From contig JBHIEG010000019.1 of assembly GCA_046760505.1 (NCBI GenBank), positions 1 through 37,148 on the forward strand: 37,148 nt of DNA, read 5' to 3'. The notes under the pieces were generated by a model. It was not told where the DNA came from. It was given only the letters and a program-made list of their open reading frames with translations, and searched no databases. Source of the DNA: CAYFZR01 sp046760505 [NCBI: Candidatus Hydrothermarchaeota archaeon]. Its GTDB lineage: Archaea > CAYFZR01. Shown piece by piece: positions 1 to 8,644 of this stretch (positions are counted from its first letter, which is position 1; every line of letters begins with the position of its first letter). Position numbers and translations under genes: made by a program.

Positions 1-71
1 TTTTAAGAGCGAGAAAGAGCAGAAAACGGTCTTACATCGTTAATAAAATAATTTTGGATAGATTTGCGGAT

Positions 72-130
72 GCAACGAGCCACGTTGCGTGGAGCGAGCC
101 ACGCTCCATCGAACTTTTCCTAAAAGTTCG
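72..130 (+). promoter_or_regulatory. Three tandem hairpins in the leader of topA
   Basis: Three perfect inverted repeats stand in a row in a locally GC-rich patch. Stem 1 is GCAACG/CGTTGC at 72-88. Stem 2 is TGGAGCG/CGCTCCA at 90-108. Both have the same five-base loop AGCCA. Stem 3 is CGAACTTTT/AAAAGTTCG at 110-130 with loop CCT. The strand CGTTGC recurs at 129-134 and CGCTCCA at 149-155, so the 5' arms of stems 1 and 2 each have a second possible partner. The block ends about 60 bases before the preferred topA start, which suggests a transcribed leader or a terminator of an upstream gene outside the window. Function is unknown. Confidence 0.6.
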
Positions 131-193
131 TTGCGGATGGATGGGTAACGCTCCATGAAAACAAATAAATGTGAGCCCCCTACCAATGGTTCT

Positions 194-2242
194 ATGAAAA
201 GCATACTCATCATCACAGAGAAACCAAAGAGCAGTTTGAGGATTGCGAGTGCATTAGCTGATGAAAAGCCCATAAAAAGAATAGAAAAAAAGGTACCGTA
301 CTACGAATTTTACAGAAATGGAAATAAAATCTTTGTTTGTTCGGCAATTGGCCATCTCTTTACGCTAAAACAGTCTTCTTCAAAATGGGATTATCCTGTG
401 TTCGATGTGGAGTGGATACCAAGATATCAGGTAAATAAAAGGGACTCTTATGTAAAGAATTACGCTAACCTAATAAAAAAATTAGCCAAGAAGGCTGACG
501 AATACATTATAGCAACTGATTACGATATTGAGGGAGAACTCCTAGGATACAACATACTTCGGTTTTTGTGTGACGAAAAAAAATCATTGAGAATGCATTT
601 TTCCACTCTCACAAAGCCTGAACTAATTAAAGCATTCAATAACCTAGAAAATCTTAATTACAGACTTGCAGATGCTGGAGAATGTAGGCACATGTTAGAT
701 TGGTTTTACGGAATAAACATTTCCAGAGCACTATCATTATCTCTAAAAAGAAGTTCAAATCATTTTGCAATACTGAGTACAGGGAGAGTTCAAGGTCCAT
801 GTCTCAAAATATTGGCTGAAAGAGAGAAAGAAATAAAGAGATTTAAGCCTAAGCCCTTTTGGGTAATTTATCTTGTATTTTCTTCAAATGGCGATGAATT
901 CCTGGCAAAGCATGAAAAAAATATTTTTACTGAAAGAGAAGAAGCAGAAAAAGTATTAAAGGAATGTGTATCCAAAACTGCTCGCGTCACAGAAGTTTCA
1001 AAAAAGAGTTTCAAACAAAGCCCTCCGTATCCCTTTGATCTTACGTCTCTGCAGGGCGAGGCGTACTCAAAGTTAGGATTATCCCCAACCAAGACTTTAA
1101 GTACTGCTCAGTCCCTCTATGAATCTGGTCTAATATCTTATCCTAGAACTGCGTCTCAGAAACTTCCTCCCACCATAGATTATGGGCGTATCATCAAATC
1201 CATACACAAGAATCCTATGTTTAACGAATTTACAGCAAAACTTATTTCAAAAGAATTAAAACCAAATGAGGGTAAAAAAGAAGACCCTGCTCATCCCTCT
1301 ATTTACCCTACCGGTGAAATGCCCGTTGATTTAAGAAGAGACGAACTAAGATTATACAAGTTAATAGTACATAGATTCCTGAGTGTTTTTGGAGATCCAG
1401 CCATAAAGGAAAGTGTAAACATAGTACTGGAACTGGATGGTCATAAATTTTATCTAAAGGGCATCAATTTAATAGAAGAGGGTTGGTTAGCTCTTTATGG
1501 AGAATTTGCAAAGAAGGAAGAAGCAGTCTTGCCTGATTTAAACACTGGTGACGAGATACTAGTTAAAAAGGTAGAAATTCAAGAAAAAATGACAAAACCA
1601 CCTTCAAGGTACAATCCTGCAAGTATCATACGCGAATTGGAAAAAAGAGGGCTTGGAACAAAGGCAACAAGAGCAATGATATTGGATACACTTTTTAAAC
1701 GAGGTTACATCAGAGGCAGGCAAATTGAGGTAACTGAATTAGGCGAAGCGGTCGTTGAAGTCTTGCTGAAACACGTCCCTGAGATCGTTAGCGAAGAATT
1801 GACAAGAGAATTTGAAAAGAAAATGAATGCAATAGAGAGTGGTGGTCTAAGAAAAGAGGATGTAATCGACGAAGCCAAAGAAAAACTGACTTCAATACTG
1901 GAAAAGTATAAACAAAAAGAAACGAAAATCGGAGAAGAACTTGGAAGAGCAATAAACTCGTATTACGCGAAAAGGTACATCTTAGGAAAATGTCACAAAT
2001 GCAATGGAAACCTTAGGATAGTGAGATCAAGAAAAACAAAAAAGCGCTTTATCGGATGCTCAAATTATCCAGAATGCAATGAGAGTTATCCACTGCCTCA
2101 GAGGGGAAGATTAAGCACTGCCAACAAAAACTGTCCCCGGTGTAATCTTCCTATGATTAGGACTGGTGGGAGAAAAATTAAGGAGATTTGCCCAAATCCC
2201 TTTTGCGATTCAAATAAAGACTCTGTATCACAAAAATTTTAG
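194..2242 (+). CDS. topA: DNA topoisomerase I, archaeal type (type IA)
   Basis: A type IA topoisomerase relaxes negatively supercoiled DNA through a 5'-phosphotyrosine intermediate. The N-terminus ITEKPKSS opens the TOPRIM domain, and the metal-binding acidic triad is D109, D111 and E113 in TDYDIEGE. The catalytic tyrosine is Y316 in the SYPRT motif. From about residue 600 to the end there are zinc-ribbon elements with CHKC, GCSNYPEC and CPRC pairs. The length of 682 residues is normal for archaeal TopA. An in-frame ATG lies upstream at 155, but the family starts immediately before the ITEKP strand, so 194 is preferred; neither start has a clear Shine-Dalgarno. The stop overlaps the convergent next gene by 4 bases. 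Family assignment is secure. Confidence 0.95.
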   Translation: MKSILIITEKPKSSLRIASALADEKPIKRIEKKVPYYEFYRNGNKIFVCSAIGHLFTLKQSSSKWDYPVFDVEWIPRYQVNKRDSYVKNYANLIKKLAKKADEYIIATDYDIEGELLGYNILRFLCDEKKSLRMHFSTLTKPELIKAFNNLENLNYRLADAGECRHMLDWFYGINISRALSLSLKRSSNHFAILSTGRVQGPCLKILAEREKEIKRFKPKPFWVIYLVFSSNGDEFLAKHEKNIFTEREEAEKVLKECVSKTARVTEVSKKSFKQSPPYPFDLTSLQGEAYSKLGLSPTKTLSTAQSLYESGLISYPRTASQKLPPTIDYGRIIKSIHKNPMFNEFTAKLISKELKPNEGKKEDPAHPSIYPTGEMPVDLRRDELRLYKLIVHRFLSVFGDPAIKESVNIVLELDGHKFYLKGINLIEEGWLALYGEFAKKEEAVLPDLNTGDEILVKKVEIQEKMTKPPSRYNPASIIRELEKRGLGTKATRAMILDTLFKRGYIRGRQIEVTELGEAVVEVLLKHVPEIVSEELTREFEKKMNAIESGGLRKEDVIDEAKEKLTSILEKYKQKETKIGEELGRAINSYYAKRYILGKCHKCNGNLRIVRSRKTKKRFIGCSNYPECNESYPLPQRGRLSTANKNCPRCNLPMIRTGGRKIKEICPNPFCDSNKDSVSQKF

Positions 2243-2775
2243 TCCAGATTTTCCAAGAGATAAAGATTATCCCTTATGTTCTTCATTATTTTTACCTCAT
2301 CGCCAACGAAGACCGGTATCTTGCTTGCATTGCAGAATTTTGCCGCGTCCTCTTCTATCTCCTTTGAGAATATCCATCCTTTTCCGAGAACATCATAAAA
2401 TTTGCTCCACGTTGCCATTGCCTCTCTTAAGTTCAAATAGTCCACGTACTCCACGAGTATGTTTCTTGTTCTAGATTTTTGTTTTTCAATTTTAAGAAAG
2501 AAATTGTGCAGAACTCCTGACTTCCCCTGAACTCTTGGAAACATCTCCACGTTGTATCCTAAACGCCCAAAGAATTCCTCCCAGTCTCCTAGAATTCCAT
2601 TAAAATCATTTCTATCATTTTCAGGTACAACTGTATCTTCCCAGCCGTCTAATTCAGCAAATTTTAAGTTACTGGCTCCCACTTCATAGAGGGATCTTGG
2701 AATCTTTTCTACCTTATATGCCCCCTTGACCTTACTCTTCACATGGTATAATCCTTCTTTCTTATTCCATAACAA
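2239..2775 (-). CDS. Hypothetical protein, about 178 residues
   Basis: I do not recognise this protein. It is soluble, with no signal peptide, membrane segment or metal motif. It is rich in aromatic and acidic residues, with a WEDTVVPENDRNDF stretch near the middle and an alternating beta/alpha pattern (RNILVEYVDYL, then KIPVFVGDEV near the C-terminus). The C-terminal KIPVFVGDEVKIMKNI could be the last strand and helix of an alpha/beta fold. Two starts are possible: GTG at 2784, which lies inside GGGTG, and TTG at 2775, which sits 6 bases after GGGTG; I chose the TTG. It converges on topA with a 4-base stop overlap, so the two are not co-transcribed. Confidence 0.7.
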   Translation of the reverse strand: MLWNKKEGLYHVKSKVKGAYKVEKIPRSLYEVGASNLKFAELDGWEDTVVPENDRNDFNGILGDWEEFFGRLGYNVEMFPRVQGKSGVLHNFFLKIEKQKSRTRNILVEYVDYLNLREAMATWSKFYDVLGKGWIFSKEIEEDAAKFCNASKIPVFVGDEVKIMKNIRDNLYLLENLD

Positions 2776-2784
2776 GTTTTTCAC

Positions 2785-3060
2785 CCAACAGAAAATAATG
2801 AGGGACTAATATTTAATTATTTCCCCTAATATTCATTTATTTATGACATACGTCTGACATTAGAAAGAAAATTGGAAAAGAGCCAAGAATTTTAATACAA
2901 TCCATATTCTATCCCATGCAAGCACTTACAAGATTTATGGAAATCCTTGAATAAGTAAAACAGGTCCAAACTAATATAACTCACTTTTAGAATAATCATT
3001 CTTTTTTATACAAAAAGCATTCATATAATGAATGAGAGGGATACAAAAATCTATATATCC
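2785..3060 (+). promoter_or_regulatory. Intergenic region with kaiC-like gene promoter and a palindrome
   Basis: This gap of about 310 bases has no credible gene. A TATA-like ATCTATATATCC lies at 3049-3060, giving a predicted transcript start about 15-20 bases before the ATG at 3099. Just upstream is a perfect inverted repeat, CATTCAT-ATA-ATGAATG, at 3018-3034, in a position suited to an activator or repressor. The rest is AT-rich without visible structure. The promoter call is by eye. Confidence 0.4.
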
Positions 3061-3098
3061 TAAATTATAAAATAGTATAGTACTGTGGGTGTACAGAA

Positions 3099-3824
3099 AT
3101 GAAAAAGATTTCCTCGGGTATTTCAGGGTTCGATCAAATATTGGGTGGTGGATTGCCAAAAAACAGATCAATCTTGATAACCGGAAGTACTGGGACTGGA
3201 AAGAGTATATTCTCCACTCAATTCTTGTACAAGGGCGCTCTTCTAGGAGAGCCTGGAGTGCTTGTAACATTAGAGGAAAGACCTCGGACCATACGGGAAA
3301 ACATGTTACAGTTTGGATGGGACTTAAAGGAACTTGAAAAACAGAAATTATTTGCGATTATAGATGCCTCAGCCGCTAGAGTCGGAATTCCGACGGATGA
3401 GACCTATGTTGAGATGAGACCTTTTGAACTGGATGGATTGTTGGAGACAATAAAGAAGGTAATTTCTGAAATATACGCTGAAAGATTGGTTGTAGATTCC
3501 CTAAATGCCATAGCACTCCAATACGATACGGAATTTACAATGAGAAGAGAACTGCTTCGCTTCATATCAATTATTGAAGATTTCGGTTGTACTGCCCTGT
3601 TCACCACGGAAACTGAGCCCCAAACAAGGAGTCTATCAAAACATGGGATAGAGGAGTACATAGTCTCAGGGGTTGTTCAACTGCTTCTCCGTGAAAAAGG
3701 TGGCAAGTTAAGGAGAAGCCTTTTAATTCACAAAATGAGGGGAGTAGGACATAGCCTAAAGAGACATCCTTTTGAAATAACGAACGAGGGAATCGTGGTT
3801 TATCCCGAGGAAGAAGTTTACTGA
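3099..3824 (+). CDS. KaiC-like RecA-superfamily ATPase, single domain
   Basis: This is a single-domain KaiC/RadA-like ATPase of the group common in archaea and often linked to signalling; it is not a circadian two-domain KaiC. The N-terminus has the family pattern ISGFDQILGGGLPKNRS. Walker A is G29-S36 (GSTGTGKS), the catalytic glutamate pair is E59-E60 in TLEE, and Walker B ends at D133 in RLVVDS. The 241-residue length matches one KaiC domain. A thioredoxin-like gene starts 12 bases after the stop, so the two probably form an operon. The biological role in this genome is not shown by the sequence. Confidence 0.9.
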   Translation: MKKISSGISGFDQILGGGLPKNRSILITGSTGTGKSIFSTQFLYKGALLGEPGVLVTLEERPRTIRENMLQFGWDLKELEKQKLFAIIDASAARVGIPTDETYVEMRPFELDGLLETIKKVISEIYAERLVVDSLNAIALQYDTEFTMRRELLRFISIIEDFGCTALFTTETEPQTRSLSKHGIEEYIVSGVVQLLLREKGGKLRRSLLIHKMRGVGHSLKRHPFEITNEGIVVYPEEEVY

Positions 3825-3836
3825 CTTTTGAGAACT

Positions 3837-4106
3837 ATGGTAAAGATAGAAGTTTTTACTTCTCCAACTTGCGTTTATTGCCCATATGCTTTAGACATCG
3901 TGACAAAAGTTGCATCGAAATTTAAGAATGTCTCAGTGGAAGAAGTCGACATTTCTGATCCGATTGGCAGGATAAGAGCCATCAGCTACGGTATCGACGT
4001 TACTCCAACAATAGTGGTAGATGGAATCGTTAGATTTGTGGGAGTACCTGATCCTACTGAATTGGCCCGTGTCTGTGAACAAGAGCTTAAGAAGAGAAAG
4101 AAATAA
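3837..4106 (+). CDS. Thioredoxin/glutaredoxin-like small redox protein
   Basis: An 89-residue protein with a thioredoxin fold: strand VKIEVFTSPTC, a redox-active C12-V-Y-C15 pair followed by proline, then the cis-proline loop in DVTPTIVVDG and a C-terminal helix. It resembles the small archaeal glutaredoxin-like proteins (MJ0307 type) that act as thiol-disulfide reductants. A TTG at 3828 is also in frame, but the ATG at 3837 starts exactly at the first strand and is preferred. It is probably co-transcribed with the KaiC-like ATPase. The physiological reductant and targets are unknown. Confidence 0.85.
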   Translation: MVKIEVFTSPTCVYCPYALDIVTKVASKFKNVSVEEVDISDPIGRIRAISYGIDVTPTIVVDGIVRFVGVPDPTELARVCEQELKKRKK

Positions 4107-4154
4107 TCGAAAGATATTTATTCGAATCTTATTAAATCTCTTATGTGATCTTTA

Positions 4155-5471
4155 ATGAGATGGTTATTCCTGTTGATTTTGTTAATTGGCTTTGCCTATG
4201 CTAAGCCAGAAATTGTGGTGAAAAAGCATATTTCTGACGATTCTATTAAAGTAAATGGGTCTACTCAAGTTACAGTAAGAATTTCAAACGAAGGAGACGA
4301 TACCGCTTTAGATATAAATGTTAATGACCCAATACCTGATGATTTTGAGCTGAACGGTGAAAGGGCTTGGCCTGACAAATTAGAGGCAGGCAAAACAGTG
4401 GAGATCGTTTACTTCTTGAAGGCCTTAGCCGAAGGTTCTTATCATGTGAGTCCAACTAGCATTAAATACGAGGATTCCAGAGGCAATGAATACACCTCAG
4501 TATCAGAACCCTCCGACATAAGAGTCTGGAGCAGAGATACGGTTTTCACCATAATGAAGAAGGTTGATAAAAAGGAGGTGCCAAAGGGAGAGAAATTAAC
4601 CGTTATTATAGAACTTGAGAACCTAGGAAATAGGAGAATAGAGAATATCAACGTAGAGGACACCGTGCCAGAGGAATTTGAGATCTTGGAAACAGATTTA
4701 GGTGCCATTAAAATAAATTTTATCGGGAGAAAAGGCACTGCCAGAGCGGATTTTGATCCTTTAAACTACAAAGAGATTCGATATACTTTAATGGCTAAAT
4801 CAGAAGGCTCTATAACGCTTGAACCTGCCGTAGTAAGGTATGAATATGCTGGGGAAACTATTGAAGAAGAGTCAAATAAGGTTACAGTGACGGTAGGTCC
4901 TTATAAACCCCCGGAAGAGGAAAAACCTGAAGAAAAACCCAAGAAAAACATCACCAAACCAATAAAAAAAGAAGCAAACATAATTGTAATGAAACAGGTG
5001 GAAAAAAACATAATTGAAAAGGGCAATAGCGTTAGGGTGACGATAAAGATAAGAAATGATGGCACTGGAGAAGCGAAAGGATTAAGAGTACTGGACACTG
5101 TTCCAGAGGGATTCAGTCTGATATCAGGATCTACAACAAAGACATATTCCTCGCTAATGCCAGGGTCTGAAGTGGAGTTTAGCTACCTCGTTGAATGTGA
5201 CAAACCCATGAACTACACCCTCCCAACTGCTCAAGTGGTCTTCAACGATGAATTAGGGACTCATAGCGTAAAATCAAATGAATTAGAAATATCGGTGATC
5301 GAAACAGGAATAAAACTCCCAGAAATACCATGGAAGAGGATTGGGATCGGTGTAGTGGTTGTGGCCCTAGCACTGGGCATTGTTTTAGGAATAACAAGAA
5401 TGTCGACTCAGAAGAGGCCAAAATACGGATATAGGAAGACTAGAAGACCGCCAGGCCTAGGGAGAAGGTGA
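4155..5471 (+). CDS. Secreted surface protein with DUF11-type repeats and C-terminal membrane anchor
   Basis: A Sec signal peptide (hydrophobic LFLLILLIGFAYA, probable cleavage before KPE) is followed by three Ig-like repeats of about 110-120 residues. Each carries the DUF11/CARDB signature: a KKxxSDDS-type opening, 'xVTVxIxNxGD', then 'VxDxVPEGF'. The repeats begin near residues 20, 133 and 274. A proline/lysine/glutamate-rich hinge at about 250-272 separates repeats 2 and 3. A transmembrane helix (IGIGVVVVALALGIVLGI) near residue 400 and a very basic tail place the body outside the cell. The gene follows the thioredoxin-like gene after 48 bases. It overlaps a convergent gene by 15 bases. 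The ligand or role is unknown; cell-envelope adhesion or scaffolding is an inference. Confidence 0.85.
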   Translation: MRWLFLLILLIGFAYAKPEIVVKKHISDDSIKVNGSTQVTVRISNEGDDTALDINVNDPIPDDFELNGERAWPDKLEAGKTVEIVYFLKALAEGSYHVSPTSIKYEDSRGNEYTSVSEPSDIRVWSRDTVFTIMKKVDKKEVPKGEKLTVIIELENLGNRRIENINVEDTVPEEFEILETDLGAIKINFIGRKGTARADFDPLNYKEIRYTLMAKSEGSITLEPAVVRYEYAGETIEEESNKVTVTVGPYKPPEEEKPEEKPKKNITKPIKKEANIIVMKQVEKNIIEKGNSVRVTIKIRNDGTGEAKGLRVLDTVPEGFSLISGSTTKTYSSLMPGSEVEFSYLVECDKPMNYTLPTAQVVFNDELGTHSVKSNELEISVIETGIKLPEIPWKRIGIGVVVVALALGIVLGITRMSTQKRPKYGYRKTRRPPGLGRR

Positions 5472-6536
5472 TATATAGGATTTTAAATAAGAAAACAAGT
5501 CTTTGAACAGGAAAATTATTTTATTTAACAACCTTTTTCTTCTCATTACTACGCTGCTTGTCTTTTCTTCCGCTTCTTTCCTGGCTGATTCTGCCAAATC
5601 GTACGCAGTATCTGCTATAGCCTTCGCGCTATCGTACTCTCCATTCATGTAGGCATCATATGCCTGGGTGTGCCTCTCTTCTGCCATAGAGAGTTGTTTT
5701 TCTGCTAGGGAAACATCAATTTTTCTTTGCTTTGCCTCGCTTATAGCGCCTCTAGCCTCAAATATCTTGTTTTTTGCCCTTTCCAATGCATTGCTTGCAT
5801 CAGCTATTTTTGCCCTTAATTGTTCTTTTTCCTTTCCAACTTCTATTTGCTCATATTTAACGTATATTCTATCTAGGCGGGGAGAACTGTATCTGAAGTA
5901 AGGTGGATTTAGTTGAATTGTTTCCGGTTTATCGTAGATGTCCTTAGGGATAACGTCCGGAGGCAGTACGAGGTCAAATTGTTTAATTTCAGGCATATCT
6001 TCTCCATTGTACTTCACGTAGCCTGGCAGGTATATGTGGCGGGAAAATGTTTCGTAGATCTTTGATGTATCGAAGTATGCAGTATTTTCTACCTTTTTAA
6101 CTGCGTTTAACAGTGTGTACTCCCAGTATAGTCTTTTATTTTTATCATCGAATACTAACAATGGTTTTTTTATTTCTAAAATTTTTTTGAGCTCTTGATA
6201 TCCTATGCTTTCAGTGTAAGGACCTCTGTTAAGATTGTTGTAGTCTTCTGCGCTTAAGAATGAGCTCACTCTGACCTCAGCCGCTCCGGTTTCGGATAGG
6301 TGAACGCTCACTATGATGGTATAATCTCCCTTAACATCCGAATTTCCACCGTATGGTGAATACGCAATCGAACAACCTATCAAAAATAATATAGTGATGA
6401 ATTGACAAAACCTATGAGTTAGGCGTGAGATGATAATGGAGAATGAGATGGAAGAATATGAAAAATCCCTCAAGTATTTTTTTACTGGATTTTTTTCTTT
6501 CTTCCTAGTTTTTGGCCTAATAACCACGAAGACCAC
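5457..6536 (-). CDS. Secreted lipoprotein with C-terminal coiled coil; start unresolved
   Basis: The mature part begins after a lipobox-like ITILFLIGC (cysteine near residue 55 of the long frame). A beta-rich domain follows (DYTIIVSVHLSETGAAEVRV to YIYLPGYVKYN and DLVLPPDVIPKDIY), then a helical hairpin or coiled coil of about 90 residues with repeated SxAEKQLSMAEERHTQAY-like heptads. The C-terminus is basic and amphipathic. The problem is the start: no ATG, GTG or TTG lies just before the lipobox. The only in-frame candidates are GTG at 6536 and TTG at 6473, both inside the divergent gene that starts at 6436. The end overlaps the DUF11 gene by 15 bases. The family is not recognised. Confidence 0.65.
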   Translation of the reverse strand: MVFVVIRPKTRKKEKNPVKKYLRDFSYSSISFSIIISRLTHRFCQFITILFLIGCSIAYSPYGGNSDVKGDYTIIVSVHLSETGAAEVRVSSFLSAEDYNNLNRGPYTESIGYQELKKILEIKKPLLVFDDKNKRLYWEYTLLNAVKKVENTAYFDTSKIYETFSRHIYLPGYVKYNGEDMPEIKQFDLVLPPDVIPKDIYDKPETIQLNPPYFRYSSPRLDRIYVKYEQIEVGKEKEQLRAKIADASNALERAKNKIFEARGAISEAKQRKIDVSLAEKQLSMAEERHTQAYDAYMNGEYDSAKAIADTAYDLAESARKEAEEKTSSVVMRRKRLLNKIIFLFKDLFSYLKSYISPSP

Positions 6537-7149
6537 CCTTTTATACAGTCTCTTATATGGTTACGTGGAGAGCAGGATTGTGGAACCTATATCTAGTATT
6601 GGAGAAGATGTCCTCTCTCTTTTTCTTTATATATCACTAAACAATGTTTTCGTAGTATTTATGCTTATTGTAGGTTCGATTTCCTTTCTATCTCTTGAGT
6701 TTTGGCTCATGAAATTCGAGACTTTTAGAAAGTATGGAAGAGGATCTTTGAGGGTAAGAGAAGAAATTCTTTTAATGGCGAGAAGAATCTCCCCAGATAT
6801 AAAAGATTACAAAGATGTTATCCTTTACGTTACACCAGCGACAATTCTCTTCCTGAATGGAGGTATTTTGGGAGGTTTGTTCGGATGTGTCCTTGTTCAG
6901 GAAGGCATCTCTGAGTTGATAAGATCATTTTTAACATTGTTTCCTCACGGTCTTATTGAGATACCTGCGATAATTATCGCTGGAGGCAGGGGGTTCATCA
7001 ATGCAAAGAACTTCAGCTCATATGATAAACCGGAACATTTTTTACATCGCGCAAAAATTTATTATAGAAAAAGTTTCTGGAAAGATTCATTTCCCATAGT
7101 ATGTTTGATATTGATTGGAAGTGCATTAGAAGCAATTAAGGCTAGCTAA
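6436..7149 (+). CDS. SpoIIM/DUF95-like integral membrane protein
   Basis: A 237-residue polytopic membrane protein of the stage II sporulation protein M-like (DUF95) family, which is widespread in non-sporulating archaea. Helix 1 is YFFTGFFSFFLVFGLIT. The typical NNVFVVFMLIVGSISFL helix follows, then a soluble loop, a glycine-rich helix LNGGILGGLFGCVL, the conserved segment FPHGLIEIPAIIIAGG, and a last helix SFPIVCLILIGSALEAI. The ATG at 6436 is preferred because GTGAG at 6425-6429 lies 6 bases before it; ATG 6430 is the alternative. It is followed after 12 bases by the PHP gene. Function in archaea is unknown. Confidence 0.85.
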   Translation: MENEMEEYEKSLKYFFTGFFSFFLVFGLITTKTTLLYSLLYGYVESRIVEPISSIGEDVLSLFLYISLNNVFVVFMLIVGSISFLSLEFWLMKFETFRKYGRGSLRVREEILLMARRISPDIKDYKDVILYVTPATILFLNGGILGGLFGCVLVQEGISELIRSFLTLFPHGLIEIPAIIIAGGRGFINAKNFSSYDKPEHFLHRAKIYYRKSFWKDSFPIVCLILIGSALEAIKAS

Positions 7150-7161
7150 ACGGTGATTATC

Positions 7162-7746
7162 ATGAAAGTGGATCTCCATGTTCATACGACAAAAGGCTCG
7201 CCCTGTTCAAAGTTAACGCCAAAAGAACTTGTCCTAAGAGCCAGAGAACTTGGACTGGATGGAGTGTGTATAACTGAGCATGGTAACTTTAATGGAAAGA
7301 AGATAAGAAGTTCTGACCAAGATTTGATCATATTGTACGGTGTGGAGATAAGAAGTAACCAAGGAGACTTCTTAGTCTATGGATTAGAGGATAGCATACC
7401 CTTTGGAGATGCCCAAACAGTTATAGATGAATGCAAAGGCATGGGATGTGCTATATTCGTGGCCCATCCTTACAGGTTCTCGGTACCCAGCCTTGGAGAT
7501 CTCATATACGAACTAAAGGACTACGACGGAATAGAAGTTCTAAATGGGAATGCAACTAAAGATCAAAATTTTTCCGCTAAAAAAGCACAAAAAGACCTGA
7601 AATGTAAGGGTATAGGCGGAAGCGATGCTCATGACAAAAAAAAGATCGCTAAATACGTTACTGTTTTTGAAAACGAAATAAAAAACGAGGATGACCTAGT
7701 AACCGAGTTGATTAAAGGAAAATATTATCCAAAGCCATTTTTTTAA
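7162..7746 (+). CDS. PHP-domain phosphoesterase
   Basis: A 194-residue single-domain PHP protein, a metal-dependent phosphoesterase of the histidinol phosphatase/polymerase family. The metal ligands are visible: H6 and H8 in DLHVHT, E39 and H40 in ITEHGN, the histidine in VAHPYRF, and the D-A-H of GGSDAHD. The start is ATG 7162, because GGTGAT at 7152-7157 is a well-placed ribosome binding site 4 bases upstream; the GTG at 7153 lies inside that site. It is in an operon with the SpoIIM-like gene. The substrate is not evident; small archaeal PHP proteins are usually nucleotide or sugar phosphate phosphatases. The stop overlaps the convergent next gene by 4 bases. Confidence 0.9.
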   Translation: MKVDLHVHTTKGSPCSKLTPKELVLRARELGLDGVCITEHGNFNGKKIRSSDQDLIILYGVEIRSNQGDFLVYGLEDSIPFGDAQTVIDECKGMGCAIFVAHPYRFSVPSLGDLIYELKDYDGIEVLNGNATKDQNFSAKKAQKDLKCKGIGGSDAHDKKKIAKYVTVFENEIKNEDDLVTELIKGKYYPKPFF

Positions 7747-8594
7747 TGAATCCCTTCAATAATATTTTTAAGGAAGTAATAACCTTTCTTTGCCCTTAAT
7801 CCACCATTTACGTGTCCATTCAAGATTTCGGGTATTACAGAGATGTTCCTCTCTAAATCTTTAATTTTTGAGAAAAATTCCTCAAAATTCACCTCTCCTG
7901 TATTTGGCATGAGTCCTTCATTGCTTAAGCCTCTTGCATCCGATGCATGGATATGAACTATCCACTTTTTCAGTTCTTCAACGTAACTTATCAGATCTTT
8001 GTTCTCATAATTACAGTGCAATTTAGCATGCGATATATCAAAGGTAAGATAGAATTCATGGAGCTCGGTTATCACATTCATGTCCTCCGCATTTAAAATG
8101 AAATTCCCCTGCCAAAGTTCATTGTTCCACATCCTGTATAAATTTGGTAGATTCTCCAGTGTCATAATCACTTCATTCGTGCTAAAAAACGATATTGATT
8201 CTAAAAAATTTTTTATAAGGATTCGTTTATCAATTTTTTCATTATAAATCCCTCCAGGATGTATTACAATTAAAACATTGGATGAAAATAATTTTGACAA
8301 TCTTTCCCCGATTTTTATTGTCCTTTGAACTAAGAAGATACTTTTTTCCTTTATCCGTTCGTTTTCAGAGGAAAGATCAACTAAGACGCCTTTGTGGATG
8401 TACTCTGGTACATGAACCGCTAAAACATCTATGTTATAGTTAATGACTTTTTTTAAACGAGATAATTGTTTTTCAAAGAACTCGGTCAAGTCTTCTGAAT
8501 TCTGATGTAGTTCCACAACCTGAGGCTTTATTTTTAAGTATTCGTCTATATCTCCCGGTCTCCAATGAACCTTAAACCCGAGTAAGAACTCCAT
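7743..8594 (-). CDS. Xylose isomerase-like TIM-barrel protein (AP endonuclease family 2 fold)
   Basis: A 283-residue TIM-barrel protein of the sugar phosphate isomerase/epimerase and endonuclease IV superfamily. Recognisable strand-end motifs are VVELHQNS, VLAVHVPEYIHKG, VLIVIHPGG, MTLENLPN (the metal-binding glutamate), LTFDISHAKL (aspartate and histidine), IVHIHASDARG and VIPEILNG. Those carboxylates and histidines would form the divalent-metal site. Members include sugar epimerases, hydroxypyruvate isomerase-like enzymes and DNA repair nucleases; the sequence alone does not pick one. It stands alone on this strand, diverging from sppA across only 50 bases that contain a TTATAAAA stretch. 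Confidence 0.75.
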   Translation of the reverse strand: MEFLLGFKVHWRPGDIDEYLKIKPQVVELHQNSEDLTEFFEKQLSRLKKVINYNIDVLAVHVPEYIHKGVLVDLSSENERIKEKSIFLVQRTIKIGERLSKLFSSNVLIVIHPGGIYNEKIDKRILIKNFLESISFFSTNEVIMTLENLPNLYRMWNNELWQGNFILNAEDMNVITELHEFYLTFDISHAKLHCNYENKDLISYVEELKKWIVHIHASDARGLSNEGLMPNTGEVNFEEFFSKIKDLERNISVIPEILNGHVNGGLRAKKGYYFLKNIIEGIH

Positions 8595-8644
8595 GCATAG
8601 TTGTTATAAAAAAGTTTATTTATCTTTTGAGCCTGAGTTAAAAC

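Noticed and set aside
4107-4154. Terminator hairpin AAGAT...ATCTT after the thioredoxin-like gene
   Set aside because: Only 5 base pairs with a long loop and no T-run; more likely part of the AT-rich promoter of the next gene.
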